Positions 45,949 to 57,447 of a stretch of DNA of 64,000 nt are shown in pieces (the stretch's first letter is position 1; each line of letters starts with the position of its first letter). The notes under the pieces are model-generated. The model was not told where the DNA came from. It saw only the letters and a list, made by a program, of their open reading frames with translations, and ran no database searches. The position numbers were made by a program, and so were the translations under genes. The stretch comes from Charina bottae (taxonomy: Eukaryota; Chordata; Lepidosauria; Squamata; Charinaidae). The stretch spans positions 22,030,001 to 22,094,000 of the forward strand of contig JALMGJ010000012.1 of assembly GCA_023362775.1 (NCBI GenBank), read 5' to 3'.

Positions 45949-46410
45949 ATATTGTGTGAACTACACCTTTTTGGACTGATTATGGTTCGGTTGTTTTGTG
46001 TGGATCCAGAAAATGGATCAATTCCTTAAATGTGTTACTGTATTTAAACTTAGATATTGAGTCCTACATTGATTTGCAAAATGGCCAGTGACATGCTTAT
46101 GAAAAGCCCACACATAGGGCATGAGGCCATCGATCACCACCCATCCATATTTCCTAACCCAGCATCTGAAATGACAGGAGGACCACAACTGCACATCTCA
46201 AAGCATTTGTATATTCATTTCACACCTCGCCTCCACTGCCATGGCCAGGGCTATCACCAGTACATTCTTGTTAGAGCTGAGAGGAGTAAGCAGGAAAATT
46301 CCCATTCAGATAGGCTTGTGAAATCTGGGACTTGGCTGACATGACTACACACTGCGTTGTTAAACACACGGACTGGGCACAAGCTAAGGAAGCTGACATT
46401 TACTCTAGAA

Positions 46411-46846
46411 CAGTGTTTCTCAAACTTTTGCTCTCAGGACCCCTTCTCACTTTTAAAAATTATGGAGGACCCCCAAACAGCTGTTGTTTGTATGGGTTTT
46501 ATTTATTTATTTATTTATTTATTTGTTTGTTTGTTTGTTTGTTTATTTTAAGTAAATTTATATTACTGCCCATCTCCCCCATCTTAAAAATTAAAATGGA
46601 AGCATTTGTAGAATATTTATTTATTGAATCGTGTAAAAATAACAATATTAATCCCATTAGATATCAACATACAGTAAATAAAATACTTTTCATGAAAGAA
46701 ACCTATTTTTTTAACAAACAGACAAACAATAACGAAGAGTGACATTGTTTTACATTTCTGCAAATATCTTTAATATCTGGCAAATAATTTTGATTTCGTG
46801 GACCCCCGAGAGGGTCTTGGGGGATCCCCAGGGCCAAGAAACTCTG
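46411..46846. mobile_element. Non-autonomous hAT, 436 bp, with a TTTA-rich insert
   Basis: Starts CAGTGTTTCTCAAACTTTTG, followed by 'CAGGACCCCTTCTCACTTTT'; ends 'GGGGGATCCCCAGGGCCAAGAAACTCTG'. Flanks CTCTAGAA (46403-46410) and CTCTATAA (46847-46854) agree at 7 of 8. A (TTTA)n/(TTTG)n run with an L2/CR1-like 'ACTGCCCATCTCC' end at 46498-46580 (minus) looks nested. The family resembles a widespread vertebrate hAT MITE. Confidence 0.82.
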
Positions 46847-46854
46847 CTCTATAA

Positions 46855-47925
46855 CGATGAATTCTAACATCACTGGACAGGAAAGCTTTGTTTCACAGTG
46901 TTTATCTAGTGATGTTCTGGCAATGTGATTCTCTTGAAAACGGATAAATTAAAGCATCTTTCCACTTTTTTCTGCCTGCACCACTTTCTCTTTCCTCCAA
47001 CAACTAATCAGCTTCTTCCTTAGCTGTTTCTTCCTCAGGTTCCAAACCTTCTTTTCAAAATTGTGCCTGGCTAATTTATAGATACTCTGCTCAATATATA
47101 TTAAGAGCAGCAACAACAACTGGACTCTAATTTGGTTTGTAATGTTCCCCAAAAGCCATTGTTACAAAATCTCTTTTTAACTGTGGCTAATTACACACAC
47201 ACAGTTGTGGGAGACCAAAAATAAGAGCATCTGATATCATGTTTATTATTTCTCTCACAAAGGGGAAAATCATAAATTCTTTTTAATGGGATCTTAAATA
47301 ATAAAAAAGAACATAATCATTACTATCAAAAAATAAATGGCTTTCATGGGGTTTACTCACCAGCACTTTGTCTGATTACATCCCTGTTATACTCACAGCA
47401 TTAATTACTGGAGACTAATTAGACAAAATTGCAGTGTAAACCCTAATGAAAACTAGTTTGACACACTCTTTGCACTATTCTGCCTAACTGCTAGTTTACC
47501 TTTACATAGTCCTTAACCAGTGCTTATTTTCTAAAATAAGAATGACTGGCATTCAAAATTGCCAGGACGGTGATGCTCTGTGACCTGAAAGAGATTCTAC
47601 CCATATTAAGAACCCAGAAGCTGTTTCTGATAGTACTTCAGAAGCAAACACTTTGCACATGTACAGAGATGCTATGCCTTTTGTTTTGGATGAGACAGGG
47701 CTGAGCTCTGACAAAATGCATCTGTATCATCTTTCTCCACCTAAGAACGTAATGGTTGCACTTGTGATTCAAGAAGGAAACTTTACAATAGGAACATTTC
47801 TGGTTGAAAAGGAAAAAAAAAAAACCCACAATCCTACATGCAGGACTTCAAGAAATAGCATATCAAAAAGTAATACAAATCGGTCTGTCTCTCCTCTGTC
47901 TCAGATGGTCATATTCAGCCATAAG
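46855..47925. other. No recognised feature
   Basis: About 1.07 kb of AT-rich DNA. A 91-codon frame at 47653-47928 is unrecognised. Confidence 0.45.
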
Positions 47926-47937
47926 TAGCTCTGTTCC

Positions 47938-48268
47938 GGGGGGCGTGGTGGCTCAGCGGGTAAGACGCCAGGCTTCTTGATCGGAAGATCGCAAGTTCGG
48001 AGGTTCGAATCCCTAGTCCCGCGTGACGGAGTGAGCTCCTGCACTCGCCTCAGCTCTTGCCAACCTAGCAATTCGAAAGCATGCAAGTAGATGAATAGGT
48101 ACCACTTCGGTGGGTAGGTAACAGGGTTCCGTGCACGTCATGCGGCCACGTGACCGTGGGAGCGTCTTTGGACAACGCTGGCTCTTTGGATAACAAAGGG
48201 AGATGAGCACCGGCCCCTAGAGTCGGACACGACTGCACAAATGTGCGGGGGGAACCTTTACCTTTTTT
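47938..48268 (+). mobile_element. Sauria-type SINE, full length
   Basis: Head 'GGGGGGCGTGGTGGCTCAGC', B-box 'GGTTCGAATCCC', tail 'GAGTCGGACACGACTGCAC' and CCTTTACCTTTTT. Target duplication TAGCTCTGTTCC / TAGTTATGTTCC (47926-47937 and 48269-48280), 10 of 12 matching. Confidence 0.92.
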
Positions 48269-48280
48269 TAGTTATGTTCC

Positions 48281-48657
48281 ATTTTGATGTTTTTAAAGAA
48301 GGCATGGGAATTTGCATATATTTTTGAATGCAAGGTCCCACACCATATGCGTTTTGTCTTCCTTTTCTCCTAATATATGCATGTTGAAGGTGATTTTTGA
48401 GTCAAAAAAGTGTATCTCACTATTTGGAGGAATATGAATACCAAAGGATAACATTGTGCTCTAATATGTATATTAGACAGGGAATTAGCAGTAAGGCACC
48501 TCCCTTAAGCACGTGAAAGAAATATATTAGTACCCCCATTCCATCTGCTAAAAGCATTCATATTTGGCCAGGCAAATCTTCCCTGGTTCAAAAGGATTTT
48601 TTAAAATCCCAACCACCTCTAAAATGAACACTTTCATGATACCTTATGCCAAAATAA
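48281..48657. other. No recognised feature
   Basis: About 380 bp of AT-rich DNA; nothing recognised. Confidence 0.5.
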
Positions 48658-48760
48658 AGTTGCTAATATTTAAGGAAGTTTTCCTTAAGTTAGTACCCTC
48701 CCAATGTATTGAGACAACAACTCCCAATCTCCAATCAGGAGGGGTAGAGAAATTGCCTTG

Positions 48761-49325
48761 TCTCACCGGTGTGCTTTGTGACAAACAAATGCCAATCTGT
48801 CTCAAATCTAAGATCTATAAGACGATTGTCTGCCCTGTGGCATTGTATGGCACCGAGTGTTGGGCAGCAACAAAGAGTGTAGAGAGCCATCTCCATGTTA
48901 TGGAAATGCGTATGCTCCGTTGGATATTGGGCATCTCCCTACTTGACCACGTCACAAATGACAGCTAGGCGTGTCAATTACAGAGAAGGTGAGAGAAAGC
49001 CGGCTTCGTTGGTATGGACATGTCCTTAGAGCGGCACCTTCCACTGTCGCCAAAATAGCTTACCATCTTAAAATCGATGGCCGACGACCACGTGGGCAAC
49101 CAAAGCAGAGACGGCAGGATACCATCAATAAGGACATGCAAATTGATGGGCTACGCCCTGAGGATGCGGATGATCGGGCAAAGTGGTGTTTCAAGTTCCA
49201 AAAAGCAGACCCCGTGAAAATAGCGGGAAAATGCTAGGAAGAAGAAGAAGAAGAAGAAGAAGAAGAAGAAGAAGAAGAAGAAGAAGAAGAAGAAGAAGAA
49301 GAAGAAGAAGAAGAAGAAGAAGAAG
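48761..49325 (+). mobile_element. LINE 3' fragment (RTE-like, non-BovB) with a (GAA)n tail
   Basis: A 565-bp insertion. The first coding block (48770-48968) reads KSKIYKTIVCPVALYGTECW, ATKSVESHLHVMEMRMLRWI and LGISLLDHVTND, then meets a TAG at 48966-48968. After a frame change the second block (48971-49237) reads SITEKVRESRLRWYGHVLRA and continues past DGRRPRGQPKQRRQDTI to the end. The YG.E.W, MRMLRW and RLRWYGHV motifs are the C-terminal domain shared by many RTE-like LINEs, but the wording is clearly different from BovB. The 3' tail is (GAA)n, 49237-49325. The flanking duplication is 103 bp long. Confidence 0.85.
49237..49325. repeat. (GAA)n microsatellite forming the LINE tail
   Basis: About 29 uninterrupted GAA units directly after the stop codon of the LINE protein; probably grown from the element's own repeat tail. 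Serine-rich minus frames over it are artefacts. Confidence 0.95.
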
Positions 49326-49508
49326 AGTTGCTAATATTTAAGGAAGTTTTCCTTAAGTTAGTACCCTCCCAATGTATTGAGACAACAACTCCCAATCTCC
49401 AATCAGGAGGGGTAGAGAAATCGCCTTGGAGGTCTATTTCAGCTAAATGGGTGGGTAGATTTGGTTGGTATTTAGAGGTCATCTGAAAAATATCTTATTT
49501 GTTTGCTT

Positions 49509-49557
49509 ATACATACATACATACATACATACATACATACATACATACATACATACT
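49509..49557. repeat. (ATAC)n microsatellite
   Basis: About 12 perfect tetranucleotide units. A shorter (ATAC)n run lies at 60799-60816. Confidence 0.95.
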
Positions 49558-50564
49558 GTACAAACAAAGATACGTTTTTCAGAGCAGCCAACTGAGAGTC
49601 ATGTTGAGAATCACATCAAGTTGATAAAAGGCTGGAAGACATCTGGATCCATTCATAAATAAGGATTCTGCCCCTCAATAGAAACAGAGACATCCACCAA
49701 ACTGCAAGATGGATGCTTCTCCATACAAACATGCATAAATTCAGAGGTAGCCTGATAGCAATCTGGCTACGATTAGCAACAATTCTTTCCTTTCCTTTCC
49801 AAGGCTACAAAATATGTTGGGGTTAGGGATGGGCAGAGAAGTTTAAATCCAGTCCATTTTGCTACCCGCTTGGCAAGACAAATTTCCACTCTGAGAGATT
49901 TATGTCTGGATTGTGAATAAAATATCCAAGTCTAAATTTGCTGGGTGGTTTATGGGCAGAGGGTGCTTAGTTCTGAAAAAGGCATGGGGGCGAAGGCATC
50001 TGGCTTCTTCTTTCTTTTCTCAGCAGACACCTTCCATACCCTCACAGTCACATCCAACCCTCTGCAGGGCCTGCTTCTCCGCTGAAAGCGCTTCCTGGAC
50101 TAACTCTAAGATAACGCATGGTCACATGTCCAATCCAAGAAGTGCTACAAAGGAGGAATTGCTTCTTCTGAGAACCCTCTGCTGGTGTGTGCGTAAAGGT
50201 TTTTTATGCAAACAGAAAGAAGAAACAAAACGAAACAAGAATATGGACCACTTCATACGTTTTTTTTAAAAATGGACCCATTTGGGAGGTGATAGTGGTG
50301 GTCAGGGAAAGTAGAAATATAAGCTGGACCTTCTTCTTTCTAGCGTCATGTATCAGCTAGGAGCAAAAACCCCAAATCTGCTCCTGCAAGATCACTAGCC
50401 AAATTAATGACCATCCCTAACTGATACTTTCCCACCCACTTCAGCAGCCAACTATAAAGAGTGAAATTGTGGCAATAGGCAGGTACAGAATGCTGTACTC
50501 CCTGATGCAACATTTGTTGGTGTGCTCTTCAATTGAGATAGGCCTAATTTCTCTGAGCCCGAGT
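49558..50564. other. No recognised feature
   Basis: About 1 kb; a 118-codon frame at 49913-50269 (Cys/Ser-rich, no family resemblance) is the longest. No repeat recognised. Confidence 0.45.
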
Positions 50565-50572
50565 CTATACAT

Positions 50573-50872
50573 CAGGGGTCCCCAACCTTTTTGGCACCAG
50601 GGACTGGTTTCAAAAGATGATTTTTCCGCAGACCGGGGGGTTTCCGGGATTTCAACGGACCAGGGGGGTGGGGTTTGCGGGCGGGAGCCAATCACAAGCA
50701 CCGGGGGCAGGGTTTGCAGGCAAGAGCCAATCACAAGCACTGGGGGCAGGGTTTGCGGGCGGGAACCAATCGCGTGGAAAGGGGCGGGGTTTGCGGGCAG
50801 GAGTCCTGCAGCCCAGTTCCTAACAGGCCGCGGCCCACTAGTGGGCTGTAGCCCACAGGTTGGGGACCCCTG
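50573..50872. mobile_element. Non-autonomous hAT, 300 bp, with tandem subrepeats
   Basis: Ends CAGGGGTCCCCAACCTTTTTGG and CACAGGTTGGGGACCCCTG; flanks CTATACAT (50565-50572) and CTATATAT (50873-50880) agree at 7 of 8. 50660-50800 holds three to four copies of a roughly 45-bp unit of the type 'GGCGGGGTTTGCGGGCGGGA.CCAATC'. The same unit occurs near both ends of the 58035-60482 element. Confidence 0.92.
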
Positions 50873-50884
50873 CTATATATGCCC

Positions 50885-50975
50885 TAGAGGGAGTGAGGCA
50901 GTTGTGAACCGCCCAGAGTTCCCTGGTTGGAGGAGGTGGGCGGTAATACAAATTTAAATAATAAATAAATAAACA
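50885..50975 (+). repeat. L2/CR1-type tail (plus)
   Basis: 'GTGAACCGCCCAGAGTTCCC...GGAGGTGGGCGGTAATACAAA' followed by (AATA)n, the plus-strand form of the L2/CR1-type tail. It begins right after the hAT target duplication, so the hAT probably landed in it. Confidence 0.75.
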
Positions 50976-51994
50976 TGGAGATGATAGAATGGGCTATATT
51001 GCTTCTGACCACTGATGAGAGGCACATCCTGGACAGGCACTGCTATTAGAAACCCCTTCCATAACAGAAGGACCATGTAGGGCCATGCTACAGGCTTTCT
51101 TCTTGATGTGCTTCCTCTTCTTCCTTGCAGTTTTTTTCTTACAGAGTGTGTTATGTGAAATTCTTATCTCTCACTAGGACCTTGAATGGCACGGTCCATT
51201 TCATCATTCTATCTTTTCATTCCTCTCCCGGTATAGACCCAGAGTTGTTACTGTATATGAAGAACTCAACTAATTGTTTCCCCCAAGTTTTACGAGCCGC
51301 AATATGAAGCGATCAGGAAAACAGGGATTAATCACTTGCAGAGGCTCAGTGACTCATAAACCCCAATCTTTTTTGCATGTGAAAAAGAAAGGATATTTAT
51401 GGCTTCCAAGTTAATCCCTGCTTCAGCTCACCAATTTCACTGGGAAAATTAAATAGGTATTCAGCACTATTCTCCCATGGAGGACAACAGTCAGGCCAAA
51501 AATTGTACTCTTATTTGTTGGGTTAATATGCAATCAAAAGTGAAGAATTTCAGGGGGGGAAAAATAAGACAGCAGTCTTAAAGGTATATGGCTGCAGACA
51601 ATTATGGATAACCCTCCATGAAATAGTGGAAAATTCTACAGCTATGGCTGATCTACCTGCAGTGTTCTGTACGGAGTAAACATCAGAATGGGGTGTTCTC
51701 CAACTGGTTTCATTGGGAGGGGAAACTGAAAAAAGAACTGGTTTGAAAATACTCCCCCAAATATTTATTTCATGACTTATCCCATGCATATATACAGTAA
51801 CCATTCCTCTGGGACCTCAGCTTATGTGGTGGGTTTTCCTTCGTTTGATGCCCAGAAGAGCAACTCTACAAAGTGACTTGGGCAAAAGTCGCTTGGGGCG
51901 GGAAGGGGGGTAGTCAATCCTGGGGGTGGCTAGTGCCTTAAAGTGGTTCCCATGTATTTATGAATCTGAAGCAGAACTCTTAATTGCCATCTTG
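50976..51994. other. No recognised feature
   Basis: About 1 kb, no gene or repeat recognised. Confidence 0.5.
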
Positions 51995-52165
51995 GATGCT
52001 ATTTTATACTTTATACTTATATTTATACTCTATGTAATACTGTATATCTTGTTTTTATTGTATTTTAATCTTTTTCAGCTTTGCTGTAAACCACCCAGAG
52101 TCCCTCTTTTGGGGGAGATGGGCAGTGATGAAATCTGATAAAGAAATAAAAGAAAGAAATAAAAG
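51995..52165 (+). repeat. L2/CR1-type tail (plus)
   Basis: T/A-rich text, then 'GCTGTAAACCACCCAGAGTCCC', 'GGGGAGATGGGCAGTGATGAAA' and an AAATAAAAG tail. 5'-truncated LINE end. Confidence 0.75.
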
Positions 52166-52647
52166 AAACTAGTAGTTCAGAGTCACTCCGTAAAGAAGGA
52201 ACTTGAACGTGGGTCTCCCTGCTCTAAATCTAACTGGTTCACCAATCTTTGAAGAGCAGACTTTATGCCAAGGAAGTCACTGGGGGTGTCTAAGCCAGCT
52301 GTCAAAAGCTAAATGTAGTTTTGCACAGATATGGGGAGGGTGGGGGATGCCTTCCTCAGCATCATGGCAGAGTTTAGAGATTGGTGTCCCACCATCCCGG
52401 CATCCAGTAGAGTGCCAGAAGTTAAAGCATTTCCTCTCTTCCCTTTGCTGCCCTTCTTGTGCTAAACCAGAGAAGGTCTTTCCATATTTTGCTGTGCTCA
52501 AACAGGCTTAACAGGCTTGGAAACAGAACTAAACTGGAAAACCTGTCTCCAAAGCAAGACAAACACCTTGAATTCAAATATTTTTCAACAATCTGCTGGT
52601 GGGTGGGGAGCCGGGAAGGAATAGGATAAGAAATGTTCTAGCCATTG
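52166..52647. other. No recognised feature
   Basis: About 480 bp; a 102-codon frame at 52203-52511 shows no family resemblance. Confidence 0.45.
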
Positions 52648-52655
52648 TGTTAGAT

Positions 52656-53260
52656 CAGAGCTTTCCAAACTTTTCATGTTGGTGACACACTTTTTAGACA
52701 GGCATCATTTCGCGACACAATCTTACAGCAGGGCACAAGGCAGGCACTAGGACCTGCGCGGAATCACAGCAGGTTTGGAGGCAGCAGGGCACAAGGCAGG
52801 CACTAGGACCTGCGTGGAATCCTGGCAGGGCAGGTTTGGAGGCAGCAAGGCACAAGGAAGGCACTAGGACCTGCGTGGAATCACAGTAGGTTTGGAGGCA
52901 GCAGGGCACAAGGCAGGCACTAGGACCTGCGCGGAATCACAGCAGGTTTGGAGGCAGCAGGGCACAAGGCAGGCACTAGGACCTGCGTGGAATCCTGGCA
53001 GGGCAGGTTTGGAGGCAGCAAGGCACAAGGAAGGCACTAGGACCTGCGTGGAATCACAGTAGGTTTGGAGGCAGCAGGGCACAAGGCAGGCACTAGGACC
53101 TGCGCGGAATCACAGCAGGTTTGGAGGCAGCAGGGCACAAGGCAGGCACTAGGACCTGCGCAGAATCCTGGCAGGGCTCGGAGGCAGCAGCAGCCGCAAC
53201 ACACCCAGACACTGCAGCCGACACACTAACGTGTTGCGACACACAGTTTGGAAAGCTCTG
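52656..53260. mobile_element. Non-autonomous hAT, TTTCCAAAC family, 605 bp
   Basis: Ends CAGAGCTTTCCAAACTTTTC and ACACAGTTTGGAAAGCTCTG with a perfect 8-bp duplication TGTTAGAT (52648-52655 and 53261-53268). Subterminal 'GGTGACACAC' and 'GCGACACA' phrases match the other two family members. The middle is a tandem array (52726-53205). The lack of mismatches in duplication and array suggests it is the youngest of the three. Confidence 0.95.
52726..53205 (+). repeat. Tandem array with a 173-bp higher-order unit
   Basis: Built from 56-61-bp monomers ('CAGCAGGGCACAAGGCAGGC', then 'ACTAGGACCTGCG'). Three variants (56, 61 and 56 bp) repeat in fixed order, giving a 173-bp period: identical phrases start at 52728, 52901 and 53074. 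Two full higher-order units are followed by one 56-bp monomer and a divergent last monomer. The two look-alike minus frames (52694-52909, 52864-53082) only mirror this array. Confidence 0.95.
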
Positions 53261-53268
53261 TGTTAGAT

Positions 53269-54664
53269 GTTCCAGTTGTGTTTTACGGAAGAGGTGTGAC
53301 ATGTTCTTGCTCTTCTAGAATATGAGCCTGTATAGCATCAGCGTTAAAGTCTCTGCATAGGAGCAAGTTTTTACCAAGCATTACAGAAAGGTCTCTGCAT
53401 CATTTCTTGGCCTCTGGGCCCAAAGGAAGTTTTCCCTCCCCCTCTCATGGGATGGTTTGGAGGATAAACCAGAGGAAAATTGCAAAGTGCTGAAAATGGT
53501 AAATAGCCGAGAAAAGTGCTAGAGACATGATTATTATTAATAATAATGACAACACCATAATAAATAATCCCCGTGCTGTGTCCACTGTGAAAGGCACCGA
53601 TAAGTGGCAGATGAAACAGCTCTTTCATGACCTCTTTTACAGCTGAGCTGGCAATGCTTAAAGCTCCTTTAAGGTTGTGATGGATGTGCCTAGTCAGCTT
53701 GGCAAGGTCACAAATTTCTTTTGCTCCCTAAGGGCCAGCTGTCCTGAGACGTAACCTTTCACAAAATCTCTGAAGAAAGAAAAGAAAAAATAGTAAAGGA
53801 AGAATTTATGCTTAGTATTTAAGATGCTTGGAAAAAGAGACAGTGAGGGTGGTTTAAGGATATTGCAGAAAGCAATAGAGTGTATCGCAGGTTTGTCAAT
53901 CAGCTATTATTTTATTGATCCGAGGAACGGCTCTGAATGCACAAGGATTCAGCTTCATTGAAGCTAAGCTAATTTGGGCCTGGTTAGTGCTGAAGAGAGA
54001 TGTTAAATAATTCTCCTACAAATTTGTAGAGAGCCAATTTGGGCATTCCTCTAAAAGCAGACTTTGCAGATGGCATGAAAAAATTTGCTACCATTCATCT
54101 TTTCCTGATGAAGGCTATATATCCCTTGCTACATCTGAAAAAAAAGAAGGTTATTGAAAATTCCATGCAACAGCAGCAGATATGTTTTTTTTCAAAAGAG
54201 CTTATAGTGGGAAAAATTACACTTTAAATATAAGCATCTGGGAAATATGTGTGTCAAAAAAGGAAAAGCAGGGTGATTTGCATTATTTTAAAAAATGGTC
54301 TTCACAATTTACATTAACAGCTACATTAACTCATTGAAGTTGAACACAAAGTCTCATATTATGAGACACTGAGAATATAAATGTTTGTGATAGACTCTGT
54401 CAAGTGGAGTTTGAATCTTGGTGACTACAGTATATGGACATCCATGTACTTTTCTGGGCAACAGGACAGAAATAGTTTCCCATTCTCTTCTCCTGGAGCC
54501 TAGTTAGCTGGGCAAAAACTTTGACTCAGCCCAATGATCTCAGGTTGCTGAAGATTGAGACTGGGAGTAAATGGAAATGTGACATGGAGCCATTTAGAGG
54601 AAAGAGAGATCCAAGCTTCTTATAGCTTTAGATAATGTGGCAAGAGTGATGTATTTACTTGCTT
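53269..54664. other. No recognised feature
   Basis: About 1.4 kb without gene or repeat; short frames only. Confidence 0.5.
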
Positions 54665-54666
54665 TA

Positions 54667-55070
54667 CAGATAGTCCTCGCTTAGCGACCACAATTGGGAC
54701 CAGAAGTTTGGTTGCTAAGCAATGCAGTCATTAAGCAAATCTGACCCAATTTTATGACCATTTTTGTGGTGGTCGTTAAGCGAATCACATGGTCATGAAG
54801 CAAGCCACATGGTTGTTAAAGCGAATCACATGGTTCCCCATTAATTTTGCTTGCCAGAAGCCGGCTGGGAAGGTTGAAAATGGCAACTGACCACGGGACG
54901 CTGCAATGGTCATAAATGCAAACCAGTTGTCAAGTGCCCGAATCGCGATCAGGTGACCACAGGGATGCTACGACGGTTGTAAATGTGAGGACCAGTCGCA
55001 AATTGGGTTTTAGTGCCATTGTAAGTCCGAACCATCGCTAAATGAATGGTCATTAAGCAAGGACTACCTG
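54667..55070. mobile_element. TA-flanked MITE, 404 bp
   Basis: Starts CAGATAGTCCTCGCTTAGCG and ends CATTAAGCAAGGACTACCTG, with TA at 54665-54666 and 55071-55072. The interior has repeated 'GCGAATCACATGGT' and 'GGTTGTTAAAGCG' phrases. Longest member of the family at 23091 and 26660. Confidence 0.87.
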
Positions 55071-55072
55071 TA

Positions 55073-56129
55073 TGTAGCATAGTTCCTTTCCTGCTTCTAC
55101 TTGGCTCATTTCAAAACAGCAGCCTGGGCAGTTTCTGATGTTTCAGCAGAACAAGTTTAGAAACATGATTTCAGTTTTAAGGTGCATGGAGAGAGGGCTA
55201 ATGAAGTTCTTCATTCAATCCCCATGCCTAATTGAAACCCATGTCAAAATTCGCCTTATGATTCCTGAACCATTTCTTCTTTTATGCACTTCTGTTTTTT
55301 TAGCTTATTCTCAGGATGCTCCAGAATTTATTTCACAATTCTCTTTTCAGACTATTTTATTATCATAGATGTCAGCAAGTACTACTTTTAGTATTGTTAT
55401 CTGTGGCACGATTTCTGCTTTGGGTTTTAACAGAATTGTGGGGAGACAGGAAGGCTACAGAGCAGCAAAGGGTTAATGGCTAATGGTTACTTGGCCGTCT
55501 TGTAACTAATTCAGAGAGCATCACATCCCTCATATGACACTATCATAGACATTATCTTTTCTGAAAGAAATTCTAAAACAAATTTTCTGTCATCAAACCG
55601 AATAAGAACTAGTAGAAAAATTTGCAGAAGAGAATTCTGCATCGCCCTAGCCTAAATGGGGGCTGCTTGGGCTGTCTTGATAAAAGAAATGTGAGCTATA
55701 AATAACTATACCATATGTGGGGTATAAATATAGCGGAGGGGTGAATCATCACACCCTGAGTGATTATGCAGGGTGAGGTATCCCTTTTATTTCAAGCACA
55801 GTTTGAGGTAGGGGTTGTATAAAACTCACTAGGTCTGCTCTGCAGTTGTCAGCCTGGTGAGGTAGACCAGACAGGAAACACGATGAGCTAACTCTACTTT
55901 ATTGTAAGTTTTCATTAACAGAATCTTGCAAGTCTGAAAGTACATTTCTCTCCCCCCCATCCCCTTTACAACCCAAGAAACTAGGGAGGGTCCCTTCTGA
56001 GCCACTTGCCCCATCCACGTTCCTGCTGTGGGCTAACTTGCCTTTTCTCTGATCATTCCCTTTGCCGTATCTCTTCACCCTGTCTCCCAAGGTCATTCCC
56101 ACATACCATTACAGCAGTATTCCCTGGTG
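55073..56129. other. No recognised feature
   Basis: About 1.06 kb; a 76-codon frame at 55138-55368 is unrecognised. No repeat found. Confidence 0.5.
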
Positions 56130-56430
56130 TTTATTTTTTTAATAGATTTATATATTTATACCTTCCATTCACAGCAAGCATCCAGTGAAGTCGGTTGGGC
56201 TGACAGAACTCAACATCTTCCAGTGAGCTTCTGTGGCTTAGCATGGACTACAACGTGTCTCTCCCCACTCTTAGTCCATCATCTTCACAGCATAAGCTCT
56301 TGGGGTGAGAGAGAAGGACTGTCCCAAAGTCATGCAGGGAACTTCTGTGGCTGAGGGGGAACTAGAACCTGGATTTCTCCACTCCTAGTCCCACATTCTT
56401 AACCACTACGTCACATTGGCTTTCCTTCAA
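56130..56430 (-). mobile_element. tRNA-derived SINE, second family, decayed (minus)
   Basis: On the minus strand it starts 'GCCAATGTGACGTAGTGGTTAAG' (A-box-like), with 'CCAGGTTCTAGTTCCCC' (B-box-like), then 'ACTTTGGGACAGTCC'. Same head type as 28046-28270 but older and with a longer body. Confidence 0.6.
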
Positions 56431-56829
56431 AGGAAACTATTCTGGGAAGTTAAACTGCTGGCCTAGGAAGAATGCCAGCAGCGTTACCTTCTGCAGCCAA
56501 TGTTTCAATTCCCCTTCTGTCAGTTTTACCCTGACTTCGAGTCTTCTTAGTGGCTTCTAATGATCCTCTTCCACTGTGATAGAGGAAGTGACCACCAAAC
56601 ATGCAAGAATATGATACGGGTGTGGATTGGACTAATCCATGCTGCATACACAGTTATTGTCTGGAACTGGTATTCTTCAGTGGAGGAAAGTGACAGGTAT
56701 ATACATCAGCTAGGTATGGGACCATGACAATTGTACTTCAATCAATGTGGTGTGTCTTTGGGATGGTGTGAAAAGAGGTTTACTGTCCATTTTCACATCT
56801 AATTTCCTACAGTTATATTCACATAGCTA
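56431..56829. other. No recognised feature
   Basis: About 400 bp, nothing recognised. Confidence 0.5.
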
Positions 56830-56839
56830 AAGCATCTTG

Positions 56840-57165
56840 CTTTAAGGGGACGTGATGGCTCAGTGGTTAAGACGCCAGGCTTGTCGATCGGAAGGTCGGC
56901 GGTTCGAGACCTGAGTGCCGCCTGACGGAGTGAGCTCCCGCACTTGCCCCAGCTCTTGCCAACTTAGCAATTCGAAAGCATGCAAATGCAAGTAGATAAA
57001 TAGGTACCACTTCAGTGGGATGGTAACAGCATTCCGTGCTTGTCATGCCAGCCACATGACCGCAGAAGCGTCTTCGGACAGCACTGACTCTTCGGCTAAG
57101 AAACGGAGATGAGCACCGCCCCTAGAGTCGGACACGACCGTGCAGAGGAAACCTTTACCTTTACT
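56840..57165 (+). mobile_element. Sauria-type SINE, full length
   Basis: Head 'GGGGACGTGATGGCTCAGTG', B-box-like 'GGTTCGAGACC', body 'GGTAACAGCATTCCGTG', tail 'GAGTCGGACACGACCGTGC' and CCTTTACCTTTA. Target duplication AAGCATCTTG (56830-56839 and 57166-57175). Confidence 0.92.
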
Positions 57166-57447
57166 AAGCATCTTGACTTCCCCCCCCCTCTCTCTGGCTT
57201 TCAAAATATAAGTACTTGAATTTGTCATAGAGTCTACCTCTCTGTATGTTTGTCTGTCCACCTTCAAGAGGAAGGTGAGGACCAGAACTTTCATAGAAGA
57301 GGGAAGAGGGAAGTTCATAATTGCTTCTGATTCTCATTATCAGTCTGGACAGCCCATGCATATAGAAATAATGTAACTTCAATTATTGTTCTTGGTAGTA
57401 GACTTTGTCCCTGGCTGGGCTAAGCCACCCCTGGACCTCCAGCTCTT

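Larger units (their letters stand above)
48658..49428. repeat. 103-bp direct repeats flanking a LINE insertion
   Basis: 48658-48760 and 49326-49428 are identical except for one base (T at 48754, C at 49422), without gaps. They bracket the LINE fragment and its GAA tail exactly, so they look like an exceptionally long target-site duplication. Confidence 0.9.

Noticed and set aside
52726..53205. CRISPR-like regular repeats
   Set aside because: There are no unique spacers, the units are contiguous with a 56-61-bp monomer, and the genome is eukaryotic.
52694..53302. Three similar minus-strand frames of 69-72 codons that look like a repeated Cys-rich protein
   Set aside because: They only mirror the 173-bp tandem array inside a hAT element; starts and stops repeat with the array period.
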